Positions 47,872 through 57,028 of a stretch of DNA of 64,000 bases are shown here, piece after piece (positions within the stretch are counted from its first letter, which is position 1; each line of letters opens with the position of its first letter). The stretch covers positions 1,151,282 through 1,215,281 of the forward strand of contig NZ_JAAIVI010000017.1 of NCBI RefSeq assembly GCF_011008905.1, read 5' to 3'. The notes beneath the pieces were generated by a model. The model saw only the letters and a list, made by a program, of their open reading frames with translations, ran no database searches and was not told where the DNA came from. The stretch is from Wenzhouxiangella sp. XN201. GTDB taxonomy: Bacteria > Pseudomonadota > Gammaproteobacteria > Xanthomonadales > Wenzhouxiangellaceae. The position numbers were made by a program, and so were the translations under genes.

Positions 47872-49263
47872 TCACAGACAGCCTGAAGGCGGGCTGTCGT
47901 CAGGTTCGAACCGATCGGAGAAGATCGCTCCGTCGAGCGTCTGGTCACCTCGGGTTAAGTTGCCGGTGGCCTGGTTGAAGCGCCACTCGTTGCGAGTGTA
48001 GATGCCGCCGCCTTCATCGATAAACGGCTCGGTGTCATTCAGAAAGGCCAAACCGAAGCTCCCGCCCCAGGTGACATCAAGCGTGTCGACGTTGACCAGG
48101 TGCCACAGGCCCTCGGAATCGGTAACGCTGGAGTCACTCAGGCGCAGCAGGCCATCGAGGTTCAATGTGCCGGCTCCGGTGATGCAGTGTCCGGAGCCGC
48201 TATCGAGCAGCCGCAGTCGAAGTTCGGCGCCGGCTTCCAGTGTGAGCGTGCCCTCGCTGACCCGGGTGCGCTCGTTGCTGCCGTAGCCGCCGTAGGTGTT
48301 GTCGGCACTGGCCAGGATCAGCTCGCCGGCTCCGACCTTGTCCAGCGAAGAACCCAGGCCCGTGCCGGTGATGTTCTGGCTGATTACCAGGGTGCTGCCT
48401 GCCGTCACGCCGATGGCAGCGTCCGTGTCCAGGGACAGCGATGACGAGCCGTCGTGGAAGTTCGTTGCTTCGCCGGGGCGGTCGATCAGCAATGCACCCC
48501 CGCCGTTGACACCGTCGCCGTTGAGGCGCAGCAGTCCGGCACGGCAAACATAAGATGCGTGCGACTCCGTCCACTTCATCGTCGCGCCGGCAAGCACCGT
48601 ATAGGGATTGTTGCTGTTGCCGCAGGCGGCCGAGTCGGTAAGTTCGAGAACGCCCTGCTCGATTCTGAACAGACCGCCGTACCCGGTAAAGTTCCAGCCC
48701 CCGGTGCCACCGTTGTAGCCGCCGAGCACGAGTTTGCCCTGGCCTTGTTTGCGATGGACCGTATTGTTGTTCGGCCAGGGGGCGGGGTTGAGCCGGGCGT
48801 TGATCGTCAGCGTTGCATTCTCGGCGATCTGCCACACCTGATCGCCGCCGAAGATGATCATCTCGGGTGGGTCGCCGCTTACGCCGCCGGCGCCGTCGAT
48901 CACTTGGGAACCGGTCGCGACCAGAATGTCGACGGGCGCGCCGCCGTCGAGCCGCAGCGGATGGGTGGCGTCGAGTGTGATGGTGACCGGGTCGGTGGCA
49001 TTGGCGTTGAATTCCAGTCCGTCTACCGTGCTGTCTGCCGAGAGTGATGGCGAAAGGTTTCCAGCCCCGGTGGCGTAAAAGATTGCCAGATCGGCGTCGC
49101 CGGGCGGCGTACCGCCGTCCCAGTTATCGCCGTTGTTCCAGTCGCCGTCGGTACTGCCGTTCCAGACCACGGGTTCGGCCAACAACGGAATGGATCCGAG
49201 CGCCGTCAGTGCCAGCAGTAGCCTCAGCAACCACTGGATCGTTCTGCAAGGATTCAGCTTCAT
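47872..49263 (-). CDS. Beta-solenoid-like secreted protein with C-terminal F-S-D-R-F-E motif
   Basis: 463 residues from the ATG at 49263 (GGAGG ribosome site). After the signal peptide it reads 'VVWNGSTDGDWNNGDNWDGGTPP', the classic N-terminal motif of autotransporter-associated repeat proteins, followed by repeat-like strands ('KVGAGELILASADNTYGGYG', 'VSEGTLTLEAGAELRLRLLDSGSGHCITGAGTLNLDGLL'). No autotransporter barrel is present. It ends 'LDGAIFSDRFEPDDSPPSGCL'. It is probably exposed at or released from the cell surface. Confidence 0.8.
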   Translation of the reverse strand: MKLNPCRTIQWLLRLLLALTALGSIPLLAEPVVWNGSTDGDWNNGDNWDGGTPPGDADLAIFYATGAGNLSPSLSADSTVDGLEFNANATDPVTITLDATHPLRLDGGAPVDILVATGSQVIDGAGGVSGDPPEMIIFGGDQVWQIAENATLTINARLNPAPWPNNNTVHRKQGQGKLVLGGYNGGTGGWNFTGYGGLFRIEQGVLELTDSAACGNSNNPYTVLAGATMKWTESHASYVCRAGLLRLNGDGVNGGGALLIDRPGEATNFHDGSSSLSLDTDAAIGVTAGSTLVISQNITGTGLGSSLDKVGAGELILASADNTYGGYGSNERTRVSEGTLTLEAGAELRLRLLDSGSGHCITGAGTLNLDGLLRLSDSSVTDSEGLWHLVNVDTLDVTWGGSFGLAFLNDTEPFIDEGGGIYTRNEWRFNQATGNLTRGDQTLDGAIFSDRFEPDDSPPSGCL

Positions 49264-49356
49264 GTCTGAGCCTCCCATATCACTCGCTTCAGACGAGGGT
49301 GGCTTCAGACTGACGAGGGGCGGAGCCGCTTGCTTTTCGGCAACCTTATTTTTTCT

Positions 49357-51651
49357 TCAAGATTGCCGAGTCGGCGGCGTTTGGGTGGTTTCGCAGGCGG
49401 GTGAAGGGGGCAGGGACTGACGCCAGTTTGGCCCACGCAGCTGCTGTAGGGCGCGGGTGGCCCGGCGACAATCCTCGGGGTCGGTGGCGGTTCGGTAAAG
49501 ATGCCGGGCGGCGGGGAAATACCGCATGGCCCATCGTTCGGCGGCCGGGGCAAGGCGGGCGAGGGCGGGGTGGGCGCCGTCGGCAAGATGCAATGCCTCG
49601 GCGACCTCGATGATCAGTTCGGCATGTTCGAGCAGGCCGGGATCGAGCGCATCCGTCAGTTCGCCAATGACCGGCGTGATGTCGTCAAGTTCGTTGCTGG
49701 AGATCCGCACCCGCAAGTGAAGGGCCTGCAGGCTTTCGAGGTAGCCACGGTCACCATGGTCGGCGGCCAGCGGTTCGAGTTGGCGCAGCAGGGCCCGGGC
49801 GTGTTCCGGCTCGCCACGGTCCAGCGCCAGACGAATGCGCTCGACCAGGCAGGTAATCCGGCCGGGTGCGTTCTCCAGCCGGGCCCAGGTCTTCTCTGCC
49901 TGTTCGTAATGATTTGCAGCACCCTGAAAGTCACCGCGGGCATGCAGGGCGCGGCCGAGAAGCAGAGCCGCCCGGGCCGTGCTGGCCGCCTCATTGCGTG
50001 AACGCGCCAGCGTCAGCGCCTCCAGCGCCAGCTCGCGGGAACGGTCGTAGCGGCCGCGGTAGCTGGCGACCTGAGCCAGATGGGCCAGCGTGCGCCCGAT
50101 TCCGCGTTCGTTGCCGGTTTCCCGGAATGCCGCCAGGATCTGCTCCAGCATCCGCTCGCCCTCTCCGAGGCGCCCCTGGTCCAGAGCGATCTGGGCCATG
50201 ATGGTGCGCGTATTGGCAGCCTGGTCGGGCAGGCCCAGTTCCAGACGAATGCCATGGGCGCCTTCGAGATAGTCCAGCGCTACTTCGTGATTGCCCTGGT
50301 CGAAATGCGAATTGCCGATGTTGTGCATCACGCGCGCTTCCTGAATGCGATTGCCCTGGCGGCGATAGATGGCCAGTGCCTGCAGGGCGTAATCCCGGCC
50401 GCGGTCGAAATCGGCCCGAGAGAAGGCCACCATCCCGAGATTGCCCAGTGCTGAAGCGACACCGCCAATCATGCCGTGTGATTCGAATCGTTCCCGGGCT
50501 TCGTTGTAGAGGCTTTCGGCGCGGTTCAGATTCCCTGCGTACCACTCCATATTGCCCAGGGTCGAGCGGATGGCGGCGGCCAGCCAGGGATCGTCCAGCG
50601 CAACCTCGAACAGCGTCTGCAGCTGTTCCCGGGAAGCCTCCATGTCGCCGGCATAGCGCAGGGTAATGCTTAGGTGATAGCGAGCCCAGTGTGCATCGGG
50701 TGCTTCGCGCAGGATGTATTCGTACAGCTCCTGTGCCTCGTCCAGTTCGCCCTTCTGGCGATGGTAATAGGCACGGGCATAGGCCTCGTCGAGAAACGGG
50801 TTGCCAAGTCCCAGGGCCCCGGCGGGGGACCGCAGTGGGGCGTCCAGCCGTTCGGCCAGCATGCCGGCCATCGCCAGCGACATGGAGGCCGGGCCGGTCC
50901 CGGCCAGTTCGAGCGGCGGCGTTGACTGGTCGGTCAGGTTGACCAGCACCAGGCGCAGGCCGTCCGGGTCGGACACCAGGCGAGGTGCGTAGACCTGCTC
51001 GATTCCAGCCCTTCTGGCAGCTGCCGTGACGGTATCGACTGCTTCGCCCGCTGCCTGCTCGACCTGGTCCAGTTGTCCGGGTGAAACCACGTCGATTCCC
51101 CGCCGCCTCAGCTGTTCGCTCATGACAGCGGCCCCACCGGCGCCAATCCAGTCCAGCTCGGCCCTTCCGGTGGCATTTTCAAACGGCAACAGGGCAATGC
51201 GGGGCGGGAGACTCGAGGCGGTCTGCCAGACCTGCCACCAGACGACCAGTCCGGCGACCAGGAGCAGCATTGGGAGGGCGATGCGCCAATTGGCAATCGG
51301 GAACCGTGCGAGCGGATGGCCCGGATCATGCGTCGGTGTAACCGGGGCATCCAGTCGATAGCCGACACCGCGAAGTGTGGTCAACGCATCGGGCAGGTCA
51401 CCCGGATCACGCAGCAGTGATCTGAGCTTGTGAATGGCCTGGGATACGACGGCATCGCTGGCCACCGTCCGGCCCCAGACCTGTTCGAGCAATTCGTCCT
51501 GAGCAATGGCGCGTCCCTGGTAACGGACCATGTAGAGGAGCAGGTCGAATACCTTGGGCTCGACCCGCAAATCGGTATCGCCGGCACGAATGCGCCGGGC
51601 AGCGGCATCGACCTCCAGGCGGCCGATCGAGAATTGGCTGCAGCCGATCAC
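49357..51651 (-). CDS. Winged-helix regulator with membrane helix and TPR array
   Basis: 764 residues. An OmpR/CadC-type winged helix is at about 5-100 ('IAQDELLEQVWGRTVASDAVVSQAIHKLRSLLRD...TLRGVGYRLD'), a single membrane helix at about 120-142, then a FlgO/TolB-like segment ('RIALLPFENATGRAELDWIGAGGAAVMSEQLRRRGIDVV'). From about 270 on are many TPR repeats ('ALGNLGMVAFSRADFDRGRDYALQALAIYRRQGN'). It is a membrane-tethered transcription factor with a periplasmic sensor. It lies directly upstream of the two secreted proteins on the same strand and is a candidate regulator for them. Confidence 0.9.
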   Translation of the reverse strand: MIGCSQFSIGRLEVDAAARRIRAGDTDLRVEPKVFDLLLYMVRYQGRAIAQDELLEQVWGRTVASDAVVSQAIHKLRSLLRDPGDLPDALTTLRGVGYRLDAPVTPTHDPGHPLARFPIANWRIALPMLLLVAGLVVWWQVWQTASSLPPRIALLPFENATGRAELDWIGAGGAAVMSEQLRRRGIDVVSPGQLDQVEQAAGEAVDTVTAAARRAGIEQVYAPRLVSDPDGLRLVLVNLTDQSTPPLELAGTGPASMSLAMAGMLAERLDAPLRSPAGALGLGNPFLDEAYARAYYHRQKGELDEAQELYEYILREAPDAHWARYHLSITLRYAGDMEASREQLQTLFEVALDDPWLAAAIRSTLGNMEWYAGNLNRAESLYNEARERFESHGMIGGVASALGNLGMVAFSRADFDRGRDYALQALAIYRRQGNRIQEARVMHNIGNSHFDQGNHEVALDYLEGAHGIRLELGLPDQAANTRTIMAQIALDQGRLGEGERMLEQILAAFRETGNERGIGRTLAHLAQVASYRGRYDRSRELALEALTLARSRNEAASTARAALLLGRALHARGDFQGAANHYEQAEKTWARLENAPGRITCLVERIRLALDRGEPEHARALLRQLEPLAADHGDRGYLESLQALHLRVRISSNELDDITPVIGELTDALDPGLLEHAELIIEVAEALHLADGAHPALARLAPAAERWAMRYFPAARHLYRTATDPEDCRRATRALQQLRGPNWRQSLPPSPACETTQTPPTRQS

Positions 51652-51756
51652 GTTTCTGACCCCACCATTTAGCGGACAGCTTCAAATCATACTGAAGACA
51701 GCCCATCGCTGCATGGCGGTTGATTCACGCGAATTCGGCGAATGGTCGGGCAGGAT

Positions 51757-52662
51757 TCAGCCCTTGCCGCGAGTACGCGTCTTGTTCTTCTCGGCGTTTT
51801 TTTCCATGAAGCTGATGATCAGGCCGGCGACGTCCTTGCCGGTTGCCGTCTCGATGCCTTCCAGGCCGGGCGAGGAGTTGACCTCCATCACCAGCGGGCC
51901 GTGATTGGACCTCAGCAGGTCCACGCCGGCCACGTTCAGGCCCATGATCTTGGCCGCACGCACGGCCGTGGAGCGTTCCTCGGGGGTAATCTTTATCAAG
52001 CTGGCCGAGCCGCCCCGGTGCAGGTTGGAACGGAATTCGCCGGGCTGGGCCTGGCGTTTGATGGCAGCCACAACCTTGCCGCCGACCACGAAGCAGCGGA
52101 TGTCGGCACCGCCGGCTTCCTTGATGTATTCCTGCACCATGATCGAGACGTTGAGGCCCATGAAGGCTTCAAGCACCGACTCGGCCGCCTTTTTCGTCTC
52201 GCACAGCACGACGCCTATGCCCTGGGTGCCTTCGAGCAGCTTGACCACCAGGGGCGCGCCGCCGACCATCTGGATCAGGTCCCCGATGTCCTTGGTGGCG
52301 TAGGCGAATCCCGTTACCGGAAGGCCGATGCCCTTGCGGGCGAGCAATTGGAGCGAGCGCAGCTTGTCACGTGAGCGGGTGACCGCCACCGACTCGTTGA
52401 GTGGAAAGGTGCCCATCATCTCGAACTGGCGCAGCACCGCCGTGCCGTAAAAGGTGACTGATGCACCGATTCGCGGGATGACGGCGTCGAAGGGATCGAT
52501 CGGATCGCCCCGGAAGTGGATTGTCGGCCGGTGTGAGGCGATGTTCATGTAGCAGCGCAGGGTGTCGACCACCTGGACATCGTGACCGCGCTCCTTGGCG
52601 GCCTCGACCAGACGGCGAGTGGAGTAGATGCGGCGGCTGCGGGAGAGGATGGCGATACGCAT
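51757..52662 (-). CDS. rimK: Ribosomal protein S6 glutamate ligase (ATP-grasp)
   Basis: 301 residues, the E. coli RimK length. Opening '[39 protein letters not shown]' and the ATP-grasp blocks '[23 protein letters not shown]', '[24 protein letters not shown]', 'NLHRGGSA' and '[28 protein letters not shown]' are all present. It adds glutamates to the C-terminus of ribosomal protein S6. The RimB-like protease gene lies just upstream. Confidence 0.96.
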   Translation of the reverse strand: MRIAILSRSRRIYSTRRLVEAAKERGHDVQVVDTLRCYMNIASHRPTIHFRGDPIDPFDAVIPRIGASVTFYGTAVLRQFEMMGTFPLNESVAVTRSRDKLRSLQLLARKGIGLPVTGFAYATKDIGDLIQMVGGAPLVVKLLEGTQGIGVVLCETKKAAESVLEAFMGLNVSIMVQEYIKEAGGADIRCFVVGGKVVAAIKRQAQPGEFRSNLHRGGSASLIKITPEERSTAVRAAKIMGLNVAGVDLLRSNHGPLVMEVNSSPGLEGIETATGKDVAGLIISFMEKNAEKNKTRTRGKG

Positions 52663-52707
52663 GGTCGACGAACCCCTGAATATGCGAATGAATTATTCGA
52701 ATGAAGC

Positions 52708-53133
52708 TTACAGGCGCGGCTTGCCCTGCAGAAACGTGCGTGCCGGGTAAACCAGCGCATGATTTTCCATGGCTGTTCGTCCCAACAACATACGATAGCG
52801 CATTTTCTCACGATTGGTCAGGGTGATGTCCACGTCCCAGCGCGAATGCCCGATGACCACCGGCGTGCGGATGGTCAGGCGTTCTTCCAGTTCACCGGAA
52901 GTGTTCCGGACCCGTCGAATCCGTCTGACTTCGGCTTCACAGCGCTGCCAGCGAGTGGCCTCGTGGCGGCCGATGGGAACGTGGAAGATGGCAAAAGAAA
53001 CGCCATCGCGTTCGACTTGCTCGATATCGCTGGCATGCATTGCGCACGATTTTGCGCCGGTATCGACCCGCGCCCGCAACTGACTGATCCCCAGATCCGG
53101 CAGCGCGACCCACTCGCAGGCGCCGATGATCAT
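52708..53133 (-). CDS. RimK-associated retropepsin-like zinc protease (RimB)
   Basis: 141 residues from the ATG at 53133 (an ATG at 53175 would give 155). The family signature is 'LRARVDTGAKSCAMHASDIE', with the Asp-Thr-Gly-Ala motif of retropepsin-like folds; 'RYRMLLGRTAMENHALVYPARTFLQGKP' closes the domain. In Pseudomonas the partner RimB controls RimK-dependent S6 glutamylation. It is 45 bases from rimK; an inverted-repeat element starts 54 bases upstream. Confidence 0.9.
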   Translation of the reverse strand: MIIGACEWVALPDLGISQLRARVDTGAKSCAMHASDIEQVERDGVSFAIFHVPIGRHEATRWQRCEAEVRRIRRVRNTSGELEERLTIRTPVVIGHSRWDVDITLTNREKMRYRMLLGRTAMENHALVYPARTFLQGKPRL

Positions 53134-53186
53134 GTTGGGAGGGCTCTGACCTTTCACGAGCCTGCTTCCCGGCATACCAGAAAAGT

Positions 53187-53343
53187 TTCACGCCAAGGCG
53201 CAAAGGCGCCAAGTTCGCCAAGAAAAGCAAATTCTAAAGCAACTTGGACAGTGCAGCTTGATATCACTGTACTGGCACTTGCGGCAGTGGACTTTGTTCC
53301 TTTCTTCACTTGGCGTCCTTTGCGCCTTTGCGCCTTGGCGTGA
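53187..53343. repeat. Inverted-repeat element with arms of tandem 8-mers upstream of the RimB-like gene
   Basis: The left arm starts TTCACGCCAAGGCGCAAAGG and continues with 8-base units (CGCCAAGG, CGCAAAGG, CGCCAAGT). The right arm (about 53306-53343) is the reverse complement with a few changes, ending CGCCTTGGCGTGA. The 85 or so bases between are lower in GC and have no ORF. Same architecture and size as the element at 5601. Confidence 0.78.
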
Positions 53344-53380
53344 GACCGTCGGGCGTCAAAGAGCGGCACCCATCGATCGA

Positions 53381-54712
53381 CTATTCCGCTTTCGACAAGT
53401 CGGCGATCATGGCCTTGAGGAAGCGTGCTGCCTCGCCGCCGGTGCAGGCGCGGTGGTCGAAGGTCAGTGACAGCGGGATCATGCGATGCACTTCGATTCC
53501 GCCGAGTACCGGCACGACCTCGTGACGCAGTACGCCGGCGGCTACGATCGACACGCAGGGCGGGTTGATGATCGGCGTGGCGTAGCGCCCGGCGAAAACC
53601 CCGAAATTGGACAGCATGATGGTGTAGTCCTTGAGGTCTTCGGGCGGAATGCTGCGATTCTTGACGTTTTCCTTCAGGCGGTTGATCTCGCCGCGGATAT
53701 CCTCGCGTGAGCCCTTGTGTACGTCCTTGAGGCGGGCGACGAACAGGCCGTCTTCGGTGTCGACTGCCATGCCCACATCCATGCCCTTGTGGACCATGCG
53801 CATGTTCTGCTCGTCGTCGTACCAGGCGTTGAGGCCCGGCACGGCCTTCGCGCCGGCGGCCAGGGCACGCAGCAAACGGAAGGTAACGTCTTCGCCGTGG
53901 CGCCAGGCATGGATGTCGGCATCGTCCATCAGAGTGGTCGGCACCACGCGCTTGTGCGACTCGCTCATGGCGCGCGCCATGGTTCGTCGCGTGCCGCGCA
54001 AGGGTTCCCATTCTCCGCTGGCCTGTTCGGGCGAGGGCTGTGGTCGCGGCCCGCTTTCGGCCGGACGTTGCGGCCGGCTTTCTTCGCGCTCTTCGCGGCG
54101 TGGTTCGGCGCGCTCGCTGCGCGGCCTGGCCTGGGCGGTGCCTTCTTCGGCGGCCTTGCGCACGTCGCCGGCGGTCACGACGCCATCGGCGCCGGTCGGC
54201 TCGACCTGCGAGAGGTCAACCTTGTGCTTGCGTGCCAGGGCGCGTACCGCCGGAGTGACCTTGACGCCGCCGACGGTCGAAGTACGTTCCTTCAGGACTT
54301 CGCCGCCGGATTGCATCTTGCCGACCACGGTGCCGGAGTCCTCGCGTTCTTCCTCGTTTGCCGCTTCGGACTTATCCGCCGACTCCGCGGCCGCTTCGGA
54401 TTCCTTCGAGTCCGACTCCGCGGCGGCTTCGGTCGCCGGCGGTTCGCTCTGCGTGGATTCTTCGGTACTGGCGTCGCCGTCGACCTCGAATTCGGCCAGC
54501 GGTGCGCCGGTCTTGATCACGTCGCCGGGGCCACCATGAAACTTGCTGACCTTGCCGGCGAAGGGGCTGGGCACTTCGACGACGGCCTTGGCCGTTTCCA
54601 TTGACACCAGCGGCTGATCGACCTCGACGGTGTCACCCTCGGAGACGAGCCACTCGACGATCTCGGCATCCGGCAGGCCTTCGCCGAGATCAGGCAGATT
54701 GAAAACCTTCAT
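53381..54712 (-). CDS. 2-oxoacid dehydrogenase acyltransferase (E2), single lipoyl domain
   Basis: 443 residues. The lipoyl domain (1-78) has the lipoylation site 'METAKAVVEV'. A long Glu/Ser/Ala-rich linker follows, then the E3-binding domain ('TPAVRALARKHKVDLSQVEPTGADGVVTAGDV') and the catalytic domain with 'LTFDHRACTGGEAARFL', where the catalytic histidine is kept but the usual Asp of DHRxxDG is Thr. It probably forms a branched-chain 2-oxoacid or pyruvate dehydrogenase with the two E1 genes upstream. No E3 gene is adjacent. Confidence 0.93.
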   Translation of the reverse strand: MKVFNLPDLGEGLPDAEIVEWLVSEGDTVEVDQPLVSMETAKAVVEVPSPFAGKVSKFHGGPGDVIKTGAPLAEFEVDGDASTEESTQSEPPATEAAAESDSKESEAAAESADKSEAANEEEREDSGTVVGKMQSGGEVLKERTSTVGGVKVTPAVRALARKHKVDLSQVEPTGADGVVTAGDVRKAAEEGTAQARPRSERAEPRREEREESRPQRPAESGPRPQPSPEQASGEWEPLRGTRRTMARAMSESHKRVVPTTLMDDADIHAWRHGEDVTFRLLRALAAGAKAVPGLNAWYDDEQNMRMVHKGMDVGMAVDTEDGLFVARLKDVHKGSREDIRGEINRLKENVKNRSIPPEDLKDYTIMLSNFGVFAGRYATPIINPPCVSIVAAGVLRHEVVPVLGGIEVHRMIPLSLTFDHRACTGGEAARFLKAMIADLSKAE

Positions 54713-55689
54713 GAAACCTCCAGAACTTCACGCGCCGCGTCGACGATGCGCCGGACGCTGGGCATATATTTCATTTCATTGCGATACAGGGGCATGACTA
54801 CATCGTAGCCGCAAACGCGCTTGACCGGCGCGTGCAGATGCCAGACACCGGTGTCGGCCAGGCCGGCAGCGATCTCGCTGGCGACGCCGCAGTGCTTCGG
54901 GGCCTCCTGCACGATCACGCAGCGGCCAGTGCGCTCGACCGACTCGATGATGGTCTCCATGTCGATCGGGCTGACCGTGGCCACGTCGATGACCTCCACG
55001 CTCAGGCCCTGCTCTTCGAGCTGATCGGCGGCTTCCAGGGTTTCCTTGACCATGGCGCCCCAGGTGACCAGGGTGATGTCGTTGCCGTCGCGCAGGGTGT
55101 AGCAGACATCCAGCGGCAGTTCCTCGCCGTCGTCGGCCACCTCTTCCTTCTGCCAGCGGTAGATGCGCTTGGGCTCCATGAAGATGACCGGATCCGGGTC
55201 GCGGATCGCGGCCAGCATCAGGCCGTAGGCACGCGAGGGCGAGGAGGGGATGACCACGCGTATGCCCGGCATGTGGGCAAACAGCGCCTCGGGGCTTTCG
55301 GAATGATGCTCTGGGGCGTGGATGCCCCCGCCGGAAGGAAAGCGCAGCACCATCGGGCAGCTCAGCCGGCCCCGGGTGCGGTTTCGCATGCGCCCGGCGT
55401 GGCACATGATGTGGTCGACCATCGGCATGGTGAATCCGCAGAACTGGGCTTCGGCGACCGGCTTGAGTCCTTGTGCGGCCATACCGACGGCCATGCCGGC
55501 GATCATTACTTCGGCCAGGGGGGTGTCGATCACGCGCTCGTCGCCGAACTTCTGGTGTAGGCCGGCGGTCGCGCGGAACACACCGCCGTTGACGCCGACG
55601 TCCTCACCCAGCACGACCACTGCGGGGTCTTCTTCCATCGCCCTGGCCAGCGCCGTGGTGACGCCATCGATCAGATGCATCTCGGCCAT
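54709..55689 (-). CDS. 2-oxoacid dehydrogenase E1 beta subunit
   Basis: 326 residues from the ATG at 55689, which overlaps the E1 alpha stop in a TGATG arrangement; the extended frame to 55854 is rejected. Blocks 'VVVLGEDVGVNGGVFRATAGL', 'DTPLAEVMIAGMAVGMA', 'PSGGGIHAPEHHSESPEALFAHMPGI' and 'VPSSPSRAYGL'-type sequence identify the beta subunit. It pairs with E1 alpha in the thiamine-dependent decarboxylase and is coupled to E2 by four bases. Confidence 0.95.
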   Translation of the reverse strand: MAEMHLIDGVTTALARAMEEDPAVVVLGEDVGVNGGVFRATAGLHQKFGDERVIDTPLAEVMIAGMAVGMAAQGLKPVAEAQFCGFTMPMVDHIMCHAGRMRNRTRGRLSCPMVLRFPSGGGIHAPEHHSESPEALFAHMPGIRVVIPSSPSRAYGLMLAAIRDPDPVIFMEPKRIYRWQKEEVADDGEELPLDVCYTLRDGNDITLVTWGAMVKETLEAADQLEEQGLSVEVIDVATVSPIDMETIIESVERTGRCVIVQEAPKHCGVASEIAAGLADTGVWHLHAPVKRVCGYDVVMPLYRNEMKYMPSVRRIVDAAREVLEVS

Positions 55690-56786
55690 CAGTGATGTCC
55701 TCCCTCGTCGTAGTTCTGGGCGTACTCGCGCTGCTCGGCCAGGTCGTGGGGCAGTTCCTTGTACATGTAGTCGAACATGGCAGTGATCGGCTGTGGGTCG
55801 TTTTCGATCATGTCGAGATACTCGTCGGCCGCTTGCTGGACCCATTGCTTGCATTCGCCCAGCAAGGCTTCCTCGCGCTCATCGTCCCAGGCGCCCTGGT
55901 CGATGAGGTAGGCCTTGAGGCGCTTGATCGGCTCACGGTCCCAGGCTTCCTCGACTTCGTCGCTGGGACGGTAGCGACGCGCGTCATCGGCGGTGGTGTG
56001 GTCGCTCAGGCGATAGGTGATCATCTCGATGACGAATGCGCCCTTGCCCTGGCGGGCGGCCTTGACGGCCTTGTCCATGGCCCACAGGCAGGCAATCAGG
56101 TCATTGCCGTCGACCTGGATGCTGGGCAGGCCGCCAGCGATCCCTTTTTGAGCCAGGGTGGCGGCCTGGTTCTGCTTGGATCGGGGCACGGAAATGGCCC
56201 ACTGATTGTTGACGATCACCAGCACCAGCGGCAGCTTCCAGGCGCTGCCGGCGTTGATCGCTTCGAGAAAGTCACCCTTGGACGAGCCACCGTCGCCGAC
56301 TACCGACACGGCCACCCGCTCTTCCTTCTTGAGCTTGAAGGCCATGGCCGCTCCGGCAGCATGCAGGCACTGGGTTGCGATCGGCACGCACCAGGCAAAG
56401 TCGTGTTTGGGGCCGCTGAAGTCGCTGCCGCGCTCGTCACCGCCCCAGTACAGCAGCACATCAGACATCTTCACGCCACGGTAGAACTGTGCGCCGTACT
56501 CGCGGTACATCGGGGCAAAGCAATCCTCCTCGTTCATCGATGCGCCGATGGCGACGTGGGCCGCCTCGTGACCGAGGCTGGATGCGTAGGTGCCGAGCTT
56601 GCCGGTTCGCTGAAGCGCAACGGATTTTTTGTCGAAGGTGCGGGTGAGCACCATCAGCTTGTAAAGCTCGGTCAGCCGATCAAAGTCCCGGGCCAGCGCC
56701 GGCACCTGCTGGTCTTCGACCAGCTTTCCGTCGGGCTGGAGGAACTGGAAATAGTCCACCTTGAAGGCGGCGGCCGTGTGCGCCAT
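55689..56786 (-). CDS. 2-oxoacid dehydrogenase E1 alpha subunit
   Basis: 365 residues with an AGAGGAG ribosome site before the ATG. The thiamine-diphosphate motif is 'VVGDGGSSKGDFLEAINAGSAWKLPLVLVIVNN', preceded by 'GTYASSLGHEAAHVAIGASM'. 'ITYRLSDHTTADDARRYR' is the phosphorylation-loop region. Sequence type is close to Gram-positive PdhA and to BkdA1, so pyruvate and branched-chain 2-oxoacids are both possible substrates. First gene of the three-gene operon. Confidence 0.95.
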   Translation of the reverse strand: MAHTAAAFKVDYFQFLQPDGKLVEDQQVPALARDFDRLTELYKLMVLTRTFDKKSVALQRTGKLGTYASSLGHEAAHVAIGASMNEEDCFAPMYREYGAQFYRGVKMSDVLLYWGGDERGSDFSGPKHDFAWCVPIATQCLHAAGAAMAFKLKKEERVAVSVVGDGGSSKGDFLEAINAGSAWKLPLVLVIVNNQWAISVPRSKQNQAATLAQKGIAGGLPSIQVDGNDLIACLWAMDKAVKAARQGKGAFVIEMITYRLSDHTTADDARRYRPSDEVEEAWDREPIKRLKAYLIDQGAWDDEREEALLGECKQWVQQAADEYLDMIENDPQPITAMFDYMYKELPHDLAEQREYAQNYDEGGHH

Positions 56787-56854
56787 GTCGACTCCTCTCT
56801 TTGTGATTCTCCGGAATTCGGGCCAGCCGGGCGGCTGCTCCGAAGCGGGGCCGT

Positions 56855-56860
56855 ATTATA
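56855..56860 (-). promoter_or_regulatory. Candidate -10 element for the 2-oxoacid dehydrogenase operon
   Basis: A perfect TATAAT on the minus strand, 69 bases ahead of the E1 alpha start. No convincing -35 hexamer lies at the standard spacing, so this is a weak prediction. Confidence 0.35.
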
Positions 56861-57028
56861 AGCGCTTGTGCCTGTCGGGAGGAAATTGCGGCCGCCAGGC
56901 CCGACTGGCCGAAATGTCGTAAGGCATATCCAAAGCCAACGGGATCGTCCTGGGTGGCCGCAGCGGCTTGAAACCCCGTCGGCCAGCGTCCATCTAGTCC
57001 GGTTCAGACTACGCCGTCCGAGCCGACC

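Noticed and set aside
49310..49375. GGCAA/TTGCC inverted repeat after the winged-helix/TPR gene
   Set aside because: The stem is only about seven pairs with a 17-base loop and no clear terminator tail; too weak to call.
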